From assembly GCF_003751635.1 (NCBI RefSeq), contig NZ_RJVI01000002.1, positions 248,001 to 312,000 on the forward strand: a DNA stretch of 64,000 bases. The letters are read 5' to 3'. The stretch comes from Inmirania thermothiophila. GTDB lineage: Bacteria > Pseudomonadota > Gammaproteobacteria > DSM-100275. Shown here piece by piece: positions 25,489 to 35,145 of the stretch. Position 1 is the first letter of the stretch, and every line of letters begins with the position of its first letter. A program made the translations under genes and the position numbers. Below the pieces are notes generated by a model. That model did no database searches. It was not told where the DNA came from and saw nothing but the letters and a program-made list of their open reading frames with translations.

Positions 25489-26685
25489 CTAGCGTCCTTC
25501 GGCGAGGCACGCGCGGATGCGGCGCGCGGCCTCGAGGCATGCCTCGCGCGTGCCCACGAGGGCGATGCGCACGCGGCCGGCGCCCGGGTTGCCGGCGGCC
25601 GTCTCGCGCGAGAGGTAGCGGCCGGGCAGGAGCCGAACATTGTATCGGGCGTAGAGCCGGCGCACGAAGGCCTCGTCGTCGCCCACCCGCGGCCAGAGGT
25701 AGAAGCCGGCGGGGGGGCGCTCGAGGGGCAGCACCGGCGCGAGCTCGGCGAGCACGGCGTCGAACTTGGCCCGGTAGGCGGCGCGGTTTGCGGCCACGTG
25801 CGCCTCGTCGCCCCAGGCGGCGAGGCTCGCCGCCTGCACCGGCGGCGGCATCGCGCAGCCGTGGTAGGTGCGGTAGCGCAGGAAGCGGGCGAGGATCTCG
25901 GCATCTCCCGCGACGAAGCCCGAGCGCAGCCCCGGCAGGTTGGAGCGCTTGGACAGGCTGTGGAAGACGACGCAGCGGCGGAAGGCCTCGTTGCCCGCCG
26001 CGTGGGCGGCCTGGAGGAGGCCCGGCGGGGGGCGGTCCTCGTCGAGGTAGATCTCGGAGTAGCACTCGTCGGCCGCGATGACGAAGTCGTGCCGCTCGGC
26101 GAGCTCCAGCGCCCGGTGCAGGTAGGCGGCATCGGCCACCGCGCCCGCGGGGTTGGCGGGCGAGCAGAGGTAGAGGAGCTGGCAGCGCCGCCACACCGGC
26201 TCCGGCACGGCGTCGAGGTCCGGCAGGTGGCCGCTGGCCTCGGTGGCGTCCAGGTAGTAGGGCTCGGCGCCGGCGAGAAGTGCCGCCCCCTCGTAGATCT
26301 GGTAAAAGGGGTTCGGCATCGCCACCAGGGGGCGGGCGGTGCGGTCCACCACGGCCTGGGCGAAGGCGAAGAGGGCCTCCCGGGTGCCGTTGACGGGGAG
26401 CACGTGGGTCTCGGGGTCCACGGCACCCGCCGGCAGGCCGAAGCGACGCTCGAGCCAGGCGGCGATGGCCTGCCGCAGCGGCGCCTCGCCGCGGGTCGCC
26501 GGGTAGCGGCCGAGGCCCTCGAGGGCGGCACCGAGCGCCTCGAGGACGAAGGGGGGCGGCGGGTGGCGCGGCTCGCCGATGGCCAGATCCAAGGGCGGCA
26601 GCCCGGCCGGCGGCGCGCAGCCGGCGAGCAGCGCCCGCAGCCGCTCGAAGGGGTAGGGGTGGAGGCGGTCGAGATCGGGATTCAC
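25489..26685 (-). CDS. dapC: Succinyldiaminopimelate transaminase
   Basis: 398-residue PLP-dependent class I/II aminotransferase giving N-succinyl-LL-diaminopimelate. The PLP lysine is in [15 protein letters not shown] (about 243-257). The substrate/PLP region is SPANPAGAV, and the aspartate is in [13 protein letters not shown]. The start is GTG 26685 ([16 protein letters not shown]), the usual DapC opening. Adjacent dapD and dapE make this assignment more specific than the fold alone. Its start lies only 22 bases from the start of the divergent EamA gene, so the promoters must overlap the coding ends. Confidence 0.93.
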   Translation of the reverse strand: MNPDLDRLHPYPFERLRALLAGCAPPAGLPPLDLAIGEPRHPPPPFVLEALGAALEGLGRYPATRGEAPLRQAIAAWLERRFGLPAGAVDPETHVLPVNGTREALFAFAQAVVDRTARPLVAMPNPFYQIYEGAALLAGAEPYYLDATEASGHLPDLDAVPEPVWRRCQLLYLCSPANPAGAVADAAYLHRALELAERHDFVIAADECYSEIYLDEDRPPPGLLQAAHAAGNEAFRRCVVFHSLSKRSNLPGLRSGFVAGDAEILARFLRYRTYHGCAMPPPVQAASLAAWGDEAHVAANRAAYRAKFDAVLAELAPVLPLERPPAGFYLWPRVGDDEAFVRRLYARYNVRLLPGRYLSRETAAGNPGAGRVRIALVGTREACLEAARRIRACLAEGR

Positions 26686-26707
26686 CGGGGCTTCCGTGGA
26701 GGCCGGG

Positions 26708-27586
26708 ATGGGGGAGTATAAACCGGCGCGGGCGCCCGGCGAGGGGGCCGCGGTGGCGGCGCTGCTGCTCGGCGCCACCCTCTGGGGGGTGCTCTGGTAC
26801 CCGCTGCGCCTGCTGGAGGCGCGGGGGGTCGCGGGGCTGTGGTCGACGCTGCTCATCTACGCCGCGGCGCTGGCGATCCTCGCCGCCCCGGCGGTGCGCG
26901 CCCTGCGCAGGGGCGCGGGCGGGCGCTGGGGGCTGCTCATGGCGCTCGCCGCCGGCTGGACCAACGTCGCCTTCGTCCTCGCCGTGCTGGAGGGCACGGT
27001 GATGCGGGTGCTCCTCCTCTTCTATCTCTCGCCGGTGTGGGCGGTGGTGCTGGCGCGGCTGCTGCTGGGCGAGCCGGTGACCCGGGGGGCGCTCGCGGTG
27101 CTCGCCCTCGCCATGGCCGGGGCCGGGGCCATGCTGTGGTCGCCCGAGCTCGGCATGCCCTGGCCCGCGGGGCGGGCGGACTGGCTGGCCCTGACCTCGG
27201 GGATGGCCTTCGCCGTCACCAACGTCGCCGTGCGCCGGCTCCAGGCGATGCCGCTGGCGGCCAAGACGGCCCTCTCCTGGGTGGGGGTGCTGGCGGTGGC
27301 GGCGGCGATGCTTGCCGTCGAGGGCGCCCCCGCCCCGGCCGACCCCGTCGGCATCGCCGGCGCCCTCGCCGTGGGGGCGCTGCTGATGACGGTGATGACC
27401 CTCTCGGTCCAGTACGGGGTGACGCGCCTGCCGGTGGGCCGCTCGGCGGTGATCCTGCTCTTCGAGCTGGTGGCGGGGGCGGTCTCGTCCTACCTCCTCG
27501 CCGGCGAGGCGCTGCGGCCCGCGGAGTGGGCGGGCGGGGGCCTCATCGTCGCCGCCGCCGTGGCGGCCGCGCGCCGCGGCGGCTGA
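26708..27586 (+). CDS. DMT/EamA-family transporter
   Basis: 292-residue inner-membrane protein with about ten predicted helices in two EamA repeats (LLLGATLWGVLWYPLRL; LALTSGMAFAVTNVAVRRL). ATG 26708 is preceded by GGAGG at six bases; GTG 26696 is less likely. Substrate unknown; related proteins export amino acids or metabolites. It sits between glnD and dapC, which are often adjacent in gammaproteobacteria, and points against both, so it looks like a local insertion. Confidence 0.88.
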   Translation: MGEYKPARAPGEGAAVAALLLGATLWGVLWYPLRLLEARGVAGLWSTLLIYAAALAILAAPAVRALRRGAGGRWGLLMALAAGWTNVAFVLAVLEGTVMRVLLLFYLSPVWAVVLARLLLGEPVTRGALAVLALAMAGAGAMLWSPELGMPWPAGRADWLALTSGMAFAVTNVAVRRLQAMPLAAKTALSWVGVLAVAAAMLAVEGAPAPADPVGIAGALAVGALLMTVMTLSVQYGVTRLPVGRSAVILLFELVAGAVSSYLLAGEALRPAEWAGGGLIVAAAVAAARRGG

Positions 27587-27598
27587 GCCGCGGCGGGT

Positions 27599-30328
27599 TC
27601 AGCCGCTCTCCAGGTAGCGCAGGAGGGCCTCGCGCACGCAGGCCTGCCGCTCGGGCGCATCCAGCGGACGCCCCTCGCGGTCGGTGACGTAGAAGAAGTC
27701 CTCGGCGCGCTCGCCCACCGTGGCCACCTTGGCGTTGCGCAGCCGCACCCCGCAGTCGGCGAAGGCGCGCCCGACCCGCGAGAGCAGGCCCGGGCGGTCG
27801 GCGCAGACGAGCCCCACCACGGTGCGCCCGTTGCGCTCGTCTTGGGAGAACTCCACCACCGTGGGCACGCGGAAGTGGCGCAGCTGCCGTGAGGCCCGCC
27901 GCGGGGTGAGGGGGATCGGCCGCGGCGGCGAGCGCAGGGCCTCGAGCAGCGCCATCCGGACCTCCTCCTCGCGCCCCGCCTCGGCCACCGGCCCGCCGTC
28001 GTCCTCCAGCACCAGATAGACGTCCACGGTGTGGCCGTCGAGGGTGGGGATGATGCGCGCGTCGGCGACGTTGAGCCCCAGGCGGTCCAGCATCGAGGTG
28101 GTGAGCGCGAAGACGTGCTCCTCGTCGCGGCAGTAGACGAGGACGGCGGTGCCGGCGTGGCCGCGGTGGCGGCGCAGCGCGACCACGGGCGGCGTGCCGG
28201 CGTGGATCACGGTCTCGGTGTGCCAGGCCACCTCGTCGGGTGCGGTGCGCAGGAAGTACTCCTCCGGGAGGGTGCGCCAGAGGGCTTCGACGGCCTCGGC
28301 GGGCAGGCCGCGCAGGCGCAGCTGGGCCCGCGCCAGCGCGCGCACGCCGCGCACCCGCTCGGCGCGGTCCACCGGGTTTTCGAGGCCGCGGCGCAGGGCA
28401 CGCCGGGCCAGCGCGTAGAGCTCGTGGAAGAGGGCGTCCTTCCAGGAGTTCCAGATCGCCGGGTTGGTGGCGCGCACGTCGGCGACGGTGAGGAGGTAGA
28501 GATAGTCGAGGCGGGTCTGGTCGCCCACCCGGCGGGCGAACTCGTTGACCACCTCGGGGTCGCCGATGTCGCGCCGCTGGGCGGTGGTGGACAGCAGCAG
28601 GTGGTGGCGCACGAGCCAGGTCACCAGCTCGGTGTCGTAGGCGCTCAGCAGGTGCTCGCGGCAGAAGCGCTCCGCCTCCTCCGCCCCGATCTCGCTGTGG
28701 TCGCCGCCGCGCCCCTTGCCGATGTCGTGGAACAGCGCCGCCAGGTAGAGCAGCTCCAGCTTCGGGATGCGCTCGATGATCTCGCTGCAGTGGGGGAACT
28801 CGTGGCGGTGCTCGGGCACGGTGAAGCGGCGCAGGTTGCGCAGCACGAACAGCGTGTGCTCGTCCACGGTGTAGACGTGGAAGAGGTCGTACTGCATCTG
28901 GCCGACGATGCGGCCGAAGGCGGGGATGTAGGCGGCGAGCACGCCGTAGCGGTTCATCCGCCGCAGCACCTTGGTGATGCCCTGGGGCTGGCGCAGGATC
29001 TCCATGAAGAGCGCCCGGTTGCGCAGATCGCGGCGGAAGGCGCCGTCGATGAGGTGGCGGTGGGCGCGGATGAGGCGGATGGTGGTGGCGCGCACGCCCT
29101 TGAGCTCGGGGTGCTGCGCGAGCAGGAGGAAGATCTCCAGCAGGGCGAAGGGATAGCGGCGGAAGATCTCCTCCGAGACCGCCTCGATGTAGCCGTGGCG
29201 GGCCTGGAAGCGGCGGTTGAGGGGCACGGGCTCGCCCGGCTCGTCGGCGTGCAGGATGCGCTCGGAGAAGAGCTGCAGGAGCATCTCGGTCAGCCGCTGC
29301 AGCTCCATCACCGTGCGGTAGTAGCGCTTCATGAACTTCTCCACCGCCAGGCGCTGGTCGTCGTCGCGGAAGCCGAAGGCGCGGGCGAGCGCCTGCTGGT
29401 GGTCGAGAAGGAGCCGGTCCTCGCGGCGGCCGGCGTGGAGGTGGAGGGCGAAGCGCACGTCCCACAGGAAGCCCTGGGCGGCGACGAGGTCGTGGTGCTC
29501 GTCCTCGGTGAGAAAGCCCCGCGCCACGAGGTCGTGGAGGTCGCGGGCGCGGAAGTGCCGCTTGGCCACCCAGGCCACGGTCTGCAGATCGCGCAGGCCG
29601 CCCGGGCCCTCCTTGACGTTGGGTTCGAGGTTGTAGGCGGTGTCGTGGAACTTGGCGTGGCGGGCCTGCTGCTCGGCGAGCTTGGCCTCGAAGAAGGCGC
29701 GGCTGGGCCACATCCGGTCCGGCCCCACGGCCTCGGCCATGCGCTCGAACAGCGGCCGCGGCCCGGCCAGCAGCCGCGCCTCCATGAGGCTGGTGGCCAC
29801 CGTGATGTCGGCGCGGGCGAGCTCGGCGCAGGCCTCCACCGTGCGCACGCTCTGGCCCACCTCCAGGCCGATGTCCCAGAGGAAGGCGAGGAAGGACTCG
29901 ATGACGCCCCGCTGGCAGGGGTCGGGCTCGGCCTCGAGGAGGATCAGGAGGTCGATGTCGGAGTGCGGGTGGAGCTCGCCGCGGCCGTAGCCGCCCACCG
30001 CCACCAGGGCCATGGTGGCACCGGCCTCGGCCGCCACGAGCCGATCCCAGGCGCGGCGCAGCAGCTGGTCGATGAGGCGCGCCCGCTCCCCCACCAGCAT
30101 CGCCGCGGGCACCCCGCTGCGGAAGCGCTCGGCGAGGGCGTCGGTCCCCTCGGCGAGGGCGCGCCGGAAGGCCTCGAGGGGATCGGCGCCGGCGGCGAGG
30201 GCCTGGTCGAGGGCGGCGGGGTCCAGGAGCGGGCCGGCGGGCCGCGGCGGGCCGCTGCGGGTGCGCACGGGGCCGGGGTCCCGCACCACCCGCCGGCTGC
30301 GCATCCCCGGCGGCGGAGTGGCGTCCAT
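27599..30328 (-). CDS. glnD: Bifunctional uridylyltransferase/uridylyl-removing enzyme (PII regulator)
   Basis: 909-residue nitrogen-status sensor that uridylylates and deuridylylates PII proteins in response to glutamine. The nucleotidyltransferase motif is GGYGRGELHPHSDIDLLIL (about 110-128). The HD hydrolase domain has LYLAALFHDIGKGRGGDHSE (about 530-549). Two C-terminal ACT domains begin near ALTTSMLDRLGLNVADARI and VGLVCADRPGLLSRVGRAF. ATG 30328 lies five bases after the map stop, so map and glnD are cotranscribed, as in E. coli and relatives. Length is typical. Confidence 0.97.
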   Translation of the reverse strand: MDATPPPGMRSRRVVRDPGPVRTRSGPPRPAGPLLDPAALDQALAAGADPLEAFRRALAEGTDALAERFRSGVPAAMLVGERARLIDQLLRRAWDRLVAAEAGATMALVAVGGYGRGELHPHSDIDLLILLEAEPDPCQRGVIESFLAFLWDIGLEVGQSVRTVEACAELARADITVATSLMEARLLAGPRPLFERMAEAVGPDRMWPSRAFFEAKLAEQQARHAKFHDTAYNLEPNVKEGPGGLRDLQTVAWVAKRHFRARDLHDLVARGFLTEDEHHDLVAAQGFLWDVRFALHLHAGRREDRLLLDHQQALARAFGFRDDDQRLAVEKFMKRYYRTVMELQRLTEMLLQLFSERILHADEPGEPVPLNRRFQARHGYIEAVSEEIFRRYPFALLEIFLLLAQHPELKGVRATTIRLIRAHRHLIDGAFRRDLRNRALFMEILRQPQGITKVLRRMNRYGVLAAYIPAFGRIVGQMQYDLFHVYTVDEHTLFVLRNLRRFTVPEHRHEFPHCSEIIERIPKLELLYLAALFHDIGKGRGGDHSEIGAEEAERFCREHLLSAYDTELVTWLVRHHLLLSTTAQRRDIGDPEVVNEFARRVGDQTRLDYLYLLTVADVRATNPAIWNSWKDALFHELYALARRALRRGLENPVDRAERVRGVRALARAQLRLRGLPAEAVEALWRTLPEEYFLRTAPDEVAWHTETVIHAGTPPVVALRRHRGHAGTAVLVYCRDEEHVFALTTSMLDRLGLNVADARIIPTLDGHTVDVYLVLEDDGGPVAEAGREEEVRMALLEALRSPPRPIPLTPRRASRQLRHFRVPTVVEFSQDERNGRTVVGLVCADRPGLLSRVGRAFADCGVRLRNAKVATVGERAEDFFYVTDREGRPLDAPERQACVREALLRYLESG

Positions 30329-30333
30329 GGCGG

Positions 30334-31101
30334 TCAGGTGCCGTGGCGCGGGCTCAGCGTGAGCACCTCGTGGCCGTCCTCGGTCACGAGCACCGTGTGC
30401 TCCCACTGGGCCGAGAGGCTGCGGTCCTTGGTGACCACGGTCCAGCCGTCGCCGAGCACCTTCACGTGCCGCCGCCCGGCGTTGACCATGGGTTCGATGG
30501 TGAAGGTCATGCCCGGGGCGAGCACGAGCCCGGTGCCCGGGGCGCCGTAGTGCAGCACCTGCGGCTCCTCGTGGAAGCGCCGCCCGATGCCGTGGCCGCA
30601 GTACTCGCGCACCACCGAGTAGCCGTGGCGCTCGGCGTGGCGCTGGATGGCGTGGCCGATGTCGCCGAGGCGGGCGCCGGGGCGCACCAGGGAGATGCCG
30701 ATCTCGAGGCACTCGCGGGCGACGCGCACGAGGCGGCGGGCGAGCACCGACGGCTCGCCCACGAAGAACATGCGGCTGGTGTCGCCGTGGTAGCCGTCCT
30801 TGATGACGGTGACGTCGATGTTGACGATGTCGCCGTCGCGCAGCTTCCGCGGGCCCGGGATGCCGTGGCAGACGACGTGGTTGACCGAGGTGCAGATGGA
30901 TTTGGGGAAGCCGTGGTAGTTGAGGGGGGCGGGGACGGCGCCCTGGACCTCCACGATGTAGTCGTGGCAGATGCGGTCGAGCTGCTCGGTGGTGACCCCC
31001 GGGCGGACGTGCTCCTCGATCATGTCGAGGACCTCCGCGGCGAGCCGCCCGGCCACGCGCATCTTCTCGATCTCCTCCGGGGTCTTGATGATCACGGACA
31101 T
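30334..31101 (-). CDS. map: Methionine aminopeptidase type I
   Basis: 255-residue dinuclear metalloprotease that removes the initiator methionine from nascent proteins. Metal ligands sit in NIDVTVIKDGYHGDTSRMF (two aspartates), REYCGHGIGRRFHEEP (histidine), FTIEPMVNAG (glutamate) and QWEHTVLVTEDG (glutamate). The start MSVIIKTPEEIEKMR is typical. Divergent from rpsB over 199 bases, the standard arrangement in gammaproteobacteria. Confidence 0.97.
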   Translation of the reverse strand: MSVIIKTPEEIEKMRVAGRLAAEVLDMIEEHVRPGVTTEQLDRICHDYIVEVQGAVPAPLNYHGFPKSICTSVNHVVCHGIPGPRKLRDGDIVNIDVTVIKDGYHGDTSRMFFVGEPSVLARRLVRVARECLEIGISLVRPGARLGDIGHAIQRHAERHGYSVVREYCGHGIGRRFHEEPQVLHYGAPGTGLVLAPGMTFTIEPMVNAGRRHVKVLGDGWTVVTKDRSLSAQWEHTVLVTEDGHEVLTLSPRHGT

Positions 31102-31133
31102 GAGCACGGCTCGCCTCGCCTCCCGCCCCCGCC

Positions 31134-31162
31134 TTGGTGGGGGTCGCCGATTGTGGTATAAA
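31134..31162 (+). promoter_or_regulatory. Predicted sigma-70 promoter for rpsB-tsf
   Basis: -35 TTGGTG at 31134-31139, a 17-base spacer, and an extended -10 TGGTATAAA with TATAAA at 31157-31162. It is the best promoter match in the window, oriented toward rpsB. It would leave a leader of about 130 bases. Confidence 0.7.
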
Positions 31163-31169
31163 GCGCCCG

Positions 31170-31300
31170 CCCAAAGACGCGGCCCGGCCGCGAAATCCGC
31201 ACATGCGCCGTCACATGCGGCAGGGTGCCCGCCCGCGAGGGCGGGTTTCCGTATGGGGCGCATGGAGGCTCAACCCTGACGAGGAAGGAGGCTTCCCGAT
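31170..31300 (+). promoter_or_regulatory. Probable rpsB 5' leader with hairpin
   Basis: Untranslated leader between the predicted start site and rpsB. It contains a stem-loop at 31228-31245 (CCCGCCC, GCGA loop, GGGCGGG) followed by TTT, then a purine-rich stretch with GAGGAAGGAGG before the ATG. In gammaproteobacteria the rpsB leader is a known target of autogenous repression by S2. That role here is inference from position. Confidence 0.45.
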
Positions 31301-32104
31301 ATGCCGAGCGTTTCGATGCGCCAGATGCTCGAGGCGGGCGTCCACTTCGGGCATCAGACCCGCTACTGGAACCCGAAGATGGAACCATACATCTTCGGGG
31401 CCCGCAACCGGATCCACATCATCAACCTCGAGAAGACCCTGCCCCTGTTCGAGGAGGCGATGGGCTTCATCAGCCGCATCGCCGCCGACCGCGGCACCGT
31501 CCTCTTCGTGGGCACCAAGCGCGCCGCCCAGGACATCGTCCGGGAGCAGGCCGAGCGCTGCGGCATGCCCTATGTCAACTACCGCTGGCTCGGCGGCATG
31601 CTCACCAACTACCGCACCATCCGCCGCTCCATCCAGCGCCTCAAGGAGCTGGAGGCGATGGAGCAGGAGGGCGGCTTCGAGCGCTTCAGCAAGAAGGAGG
31701 TGCTGCGGCTGCGCCGCGAGATGGCCAAGCTCGAGCGCGCCCTCGGGGGCATCAAGGACATGGACGGGCTGCCCGACGCCCTGTTCGTGATCGACGTCGG
31801 CCACGAGGACATCGCCGTCAAGGAGGCCAACAAGCTGCGCATCCCGGTGGTGGGGGTGGTGGACACCAACAACTCGCCCGAGGGGGTCGACTACCCGATC
31901 CCGGGCAACGACGACGCCATGCGGGCGATCCGTCTCTACTGTTCGGCGGCCGCCGACGCCGTGCTCGAGGGGCGCCTCAGCCGGGCCGAGGCCACCGGGG
32001 GCGAGGACGAGTTCGTGCCGGTGGACGAGGTGCCGGAGGCCGCCGCGGTGGTGGCGGACGGGGACACGCCGGCGGGTGGGGATCAGGGCGCCGCGGCCGA
32101 GTGA
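31301..32104 (+). CDS. rpsB: 30S ribosomal protein S2
   Basis: 267-residue ribosomal protein of the small-subunit body, where it helps bind S1. It shows the family opening [22 protein letters not shown] and the block [20 protein letters not shown]. The C-terminal tail of about 35 residues is acidic and slightly longer than in E. coli. The ATG has AAGGAGG. tsf follows 30 bases later. Confidence 0.98.
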   Translation: MPSVSMRQMLEAGVHFGHQTRYWNPKMEPYIFGARNRIHIINLEKTLPLFEEAMGFISRIAADRGTVLFVGTKRAAQDIVREQAERCGMPYVNYRWLGGMLTNYRTIRRSIQRLKELEAMEQEGGFERFSKKEVLRLRREMAKLERALGGIKDMDGLPDALFVIDVGHEDIAVKEANKLRIPVVGVVDTNNSPEGVDYPIPGNDDAMRAIRLYCSAAADAVLEGRLSRAEATGGEDEFVPVDEVPEAAAVVADGDTPAGGDQGAAAE

Positions 32105-32134
32105 GGCCGCGCCCGTGACGGGAGAGCGAGACCG

Positions 32135-33007
32135 ATGCAGATCACAGCCGCACTGGTGAAGGAGCTTCGCGAGCGCACCGGCGCCGGGATGATGGAGTGC
32201 AAGAAGGCGCTGGTGGAGACCGGCGGGGACATCGAGGCCGCCATCGAGCTGATGCGCAAGAGCGGCCAGGCCAAGGCCGACAAGAAGGCCGGGCGGGTGG
32301 CCGCGGAGGGCATCATCGCCGTCGCCCGCGACGGCGGCGCCGTGGCGCTGGTGGAGGTCAACAGCGAGACCGACTTCGTGGCCAAGGACGAGCACTTCGT
32401 GCGCTTCGCCGAGGCCGTGGCGCAGGCGGCGCTGGAGAAGGCGCCCGCGGATCTCGAGGCGCTCCTGGCCCTGCCCCTGGACGGGGGCAGCGTCGAGGAG
32501 GCCCGCCGCGAGCTGGTGGCCAAGGTGGGGGAGAACATCCAGGTGCGCCGCTTCGCCCGCATCGACAGCGACGGCGTGCTCGGCGTCTACCGCCACGGCA
32601 CCCGCATCGGGGTCGTGGTGGAGCTCGCCGGCGGCGACGAGACGCTGGCGCGGGATCTCGCCATGCACGTGGCCGCCAGCCGTCCGCAGTGGGTGCGCGA
32701 CGAGGAGGTGCCGGAGGCCGTGCTGGCCAAGGAGCGCGAGATCTATGCCGCCCAGGCCGCCGACAGCGGCAAGCCGGCGCACATCGTCGAGAAGATGGTG
32801 GAGGGGCGGCTGCGCAAGTGGCTGGCGGAGGTCACCCTGCTCGGCCAGCCCTTCGTCAAGGATCCCGACCAGACGGTGGGCGAGCTGGTGCGCAAGGCCG
32901 GTGCCGAGGTCCGCCGCTTCGTCCGCCTGGAGGTGGGCGAGGGGATCGAGAAGAGGCAGGAGGACTTCGCGGCCGAGGTCATGGCCCAGGCCCGCGGCCA
33001 GGGCTGA
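32135..33007 (+). CDS. tsf: Translation elongation factor Ts
   Basis: 290-residue nucleotide-exchange factor for EF-Tu. The N-terminal UBA-like domain has [20 protein letters not shown]. The TDFV motif that inserts into EF-Tu reads [13 protein letters not shown]. The C-terminal dimerisation domain ends near [10 protein letters not shown]. It follows rpsB as in nearly all bacteria; GGGAGAGCG precedes the ATG. Confidence 0.98.
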   Translation: MQITAALVKELRERTGAGMMECKKALVETGGDIEAAIELMRKSGQAKADKKAGRVAAEGIIAVARDGGAVALVEVNSETDFVAKDEHFVRFAEAVAQAALEKAPADLEALLALPLDGGSVEEARRELVAKVGENIQVRRFARIDSDGVLGVYRHGTRIGVVVELAGGDETLARDLAMHVAASRPQWVRDEEVPEAVLAKEREIYAAQAADSGKPAHIVEKMVEGRLRKWLAEVTLLGQPFVKDPDQTVGELVRKAGAEVRRFVRLEVGEGIEKRQEDFAAEVMAQARGQG

Positions 33008-33011
33008 GGCC

Positions 33012-33755
33012 GTGGCGGGGTCCGAGCCCGGCGGGCCCGCCCCGCGGCGGGTCCTGCTCAAGCTGAGCGGCGAGGCTCTCGCGGGCGGGGGCGGGGTCGG
33101 CATCGACCCGGCCGAGCTCTCCCGCCTCGCGGGGGAGATCGCGGCGGTGGCCCGCCTGGGGGCCCAGGTGGGGGTGGTGGTCGGCGGCGGCAACCTCCTG
33201 CGGGGGGCGGGGCTGGAGGCCGCCGGTCTCGCGGCGGCGGGGGTCGACCGCGTCACGGGCGACCACATGGGCATGCTCGCCACGGTGATGAACGCCCTCG
33301 CCATGCGCGCGGCGCTGCGCCGCCACGGCGTCGAGGGGCGGGTGCTGTCGGCCCTCCAGGTGGAGCACCTGACCGAACCCGCCAGCCCCGACCGCGCCCT
33401 GCGGCACCTCGCCAAGGGCCGGGTGGTCTTCTTCGCCGCCGGCACCGGCAACCCGTTCTTCACCACGGACTCGGCGGCGGCGCTGCGGGCGATCGAGATC
33501 TCGGCCGGGCTGCTGCTGAAGGCGACCAAGGTCGATGGGGTATACTCCGACGATCCCGTGCGCAACCCGCAGGCGCGCCGCTACGAGCGGCTCGGCTTCG
33601 ACGAGGCCCTCGAGCGGCGCCTCGGGGTCATGGACCTCACCGCCATGGAGCTGTGCCGGCAGCACGGGATGCCGGTGCGCGTCTTCGACGTGACCGTGCC
33701 CGGGAATCTGGAGCGGGTGATGCGGGGCGAGCCGCTGGGGACCCTGGTGGAGTAG
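33012..33755 (+). CDS. pyrH: Uridylate kinase
   Basis: 247-residue hexameric UMP kinase making UDP, regulated by GTP and UTP in the family. Motifs are [12 protein letters not shown] (phosphate-binding Lys), [29 protein letters not shown] and [21 protein letters not shown]. The start is GTG 33012, four bases after the tsf stop; the nine-residue leader before [10 protein letters not shown] is typical. It sits in the order rpsB-tsf-pyrH-frr. Confidence 0.97.
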   Translation: MAGSEPGGPAPRRVLLKLSGEALAGGGGVGIDPAELSRLAGEIAAVARLGAQVGVVVGGGNLLRGAGLEAAGLAAAGVDRVTGDHMGMLATVMNALAMRAALRRHGVEGRVLSALQVEHLTEPASPDRALRHLAKGRVVFFAAGTGNPFFTTDSAAALRAIEISAGLLLKATKVDGVYSDDPVRNPQARRYERLGFDEALERRLGVMDLTAMELCRQHGMPVRVFDVTVPGNLERVMRGEPLGTLVE

Positions 33756-33765
33756 GGGGCGAGCG

Positions 33766-34323
33766 ATGATCGAGGACATCCGGAAGGACGCGCAGTCGCG
33801 CATGAAGAAGAGCGTCGAGGCCCTGAGGCAGGAGCTTGCGAAGCTGCGCACCGGGCGCGCCCACACCAGCCTCCTCGACCACATCCGGGTGACCTACTAC
33901 GGCACCGAGGTGCCCATCAACCAGGTGGCCAACGTCGCGGTGGAGGACGCCCGCACCCTCACCGTGACGCCGTGGGAGCGCAACATGGTGCCGGTGGTGG
34001 AGAAGGCCATCCGCGAGTCCGACCTCGGGCTCAACCCGGCCACCGCGGGCAACGTCATCCGCGTGCCGCTGCCGCCGCTGACCGAGGAGCGGCGCAAGGA
34101 GCTGGTGCGTGTCGTGCGCCAAGAGGCCGAGCAGGCGCGGGTGGCGATCCGCAACATCCGCCGCGACGCCAACCACCATCTCAAGGAGCTGGTCAAGGAG
34201 AAGGAGATCTCGCAGGACGAGGAGCGGCGCGCCGAGGAGGAGATCCAGAAGCTCACCGACCGCTTCATCGCCCAGGTGGACGAGATCCTCGAGGCCAAGG
34301 AGAAGGAGCTCCTCAGCGTCTGA
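33766..34323 (+). CDS. frr: Ribosome recycling factor
   Basis: 185-residue tRNA-mimicking factor that, with EF-G, splits the post-termination ribosome. It shows the family pattern [27 protein letters not shown] and [15 protein letters not shown], with a long helical bundle to the C-terminus. Length is exactly that of the family. The gene begins 10 bases after pyrH. Confidence 0.98.
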   Translation: MIEDIRKDAQSRMKKSVEALRQELAKLRTGRAHTSLLDHIRVTYYGTEVPINQVANVAVEDARTLTVTPWERNMVPVVEKAIRESDLGLNPATAGNVIRVPLPPLTEERRKELVRVVRQEAEQARVAIRNIRRDANHHLKELVKEKEISQDEERRAEEEIQKLTDRFIAQVDEILEAKEKELLSV

Positions 34324-34342
34324 GGGCCGGGGAGGCATCGCC

Positions 34343-35092
34343 ATGGGGGCCGGCGCGCGGCTGCCGCGACACATCGCCATCGTCATGGACGGCAACGGCC
34401 GCTGGGCGCAGCGCCGGGGGCTGCCGCGCACGGCGGGCCACCGCGCCGGTGTCGAGGCCGTGCGCCGCACGGTGGAGGGCTGCCGCCGCCGCGGCATCGC
34501 GGTGCTGACCCTCTTCGCCTTCTCCAGCGAGAACTGGCGGCGCCCGCGCGCCGAGGTGCGGGTGCTGATGGACCTCTTCACGCAGACCCTCGGCAGCGAG
34601 GTGGCGCGGCTGCACGAGCACGGGATCCGCGTCCGCTTCGTCGGCGAGCGGCGCGACTTCGGCCCCGCCCTGCACCGGCGCATGGCCGAGGCGGAGGAGC
34701 TGACGCGGGACAACCGGGCCATGGACCTGGTGCTGGCGGTGGGCTACGGTGGGCGCTGGGACATCGCCCAGGCGGCGCGGCGCATCGCCGCCGAGGCCGC
34801 CGACGGGCGGCTCGATCCGTCCGCGGTGGACGAGGAGGCGGTGGCGGGGCGGCTGTCGCTGGCCGGGCTGCCGGACCCGGATCTCTTCATCCGCACCGGG
34901 GGGGAGCGCCGGATCAGCAACTTCCTCCTCTGGCACCTGGCCTACACCGAGCTCCACTTCACGGACACCCTCTGGCCCGACTTCGACGAGGGCGACCTCG
35001 AGGCGGCCCTCGCCGACTACGCCGGCAGGCAGCGGCGCTTCGGGCGCACCGGCGAGCAGGCCGAGGCGCTGGAGAAGGCGCAGGGTGCCTAG
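34343..35092 (+). CDS. uppS: Undecaprenyl diphosphate synthase
   Basis: 249-residue cis-prenyltransferase that extends farnesyl diphosphate to the C55 lipid carrier for cell-wall synthesis. The catalytic motif is HIAIVMDGNGRWAQRRG (Asp at about 17), followed by LFAFSSENWRRP and RTGGERRISNFLLWHLAYTE. ATG 34343 follows GGGGAGG. It links the isoprenoid genes of the window (dxr, ispD, ispF) to envelope synthesis. Confidence 0.97.
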   Translation: MGAGARLPRHIAIVMDGNGRWAQRRGLPRTAGHRAGVEAVRRTVEGCRRRGIAVLTLFAFSSENWRRPRAEVRVLMDLFTQTLGSEVARLHEHGIRVRFVGERRDFGPALHRRMAEAEELTRDNRAMDLVLAVGYGGRWDIAQAARRIAAEAADGRLDPSAVDEEAVAGRLSLAGLPDPDLFIRTGGERRISNFLLWHLAYTELHFTDTLWPDFDEGDLEAALADYAGRQRRFGRTGEQAEALEKAQGA

Positions 35093-35145
35093 CGGGGCGC
35101 CGGGGGCGGGGGGCTGAGGCGGCCTCGGCCGCCGCACCCGGGGCC

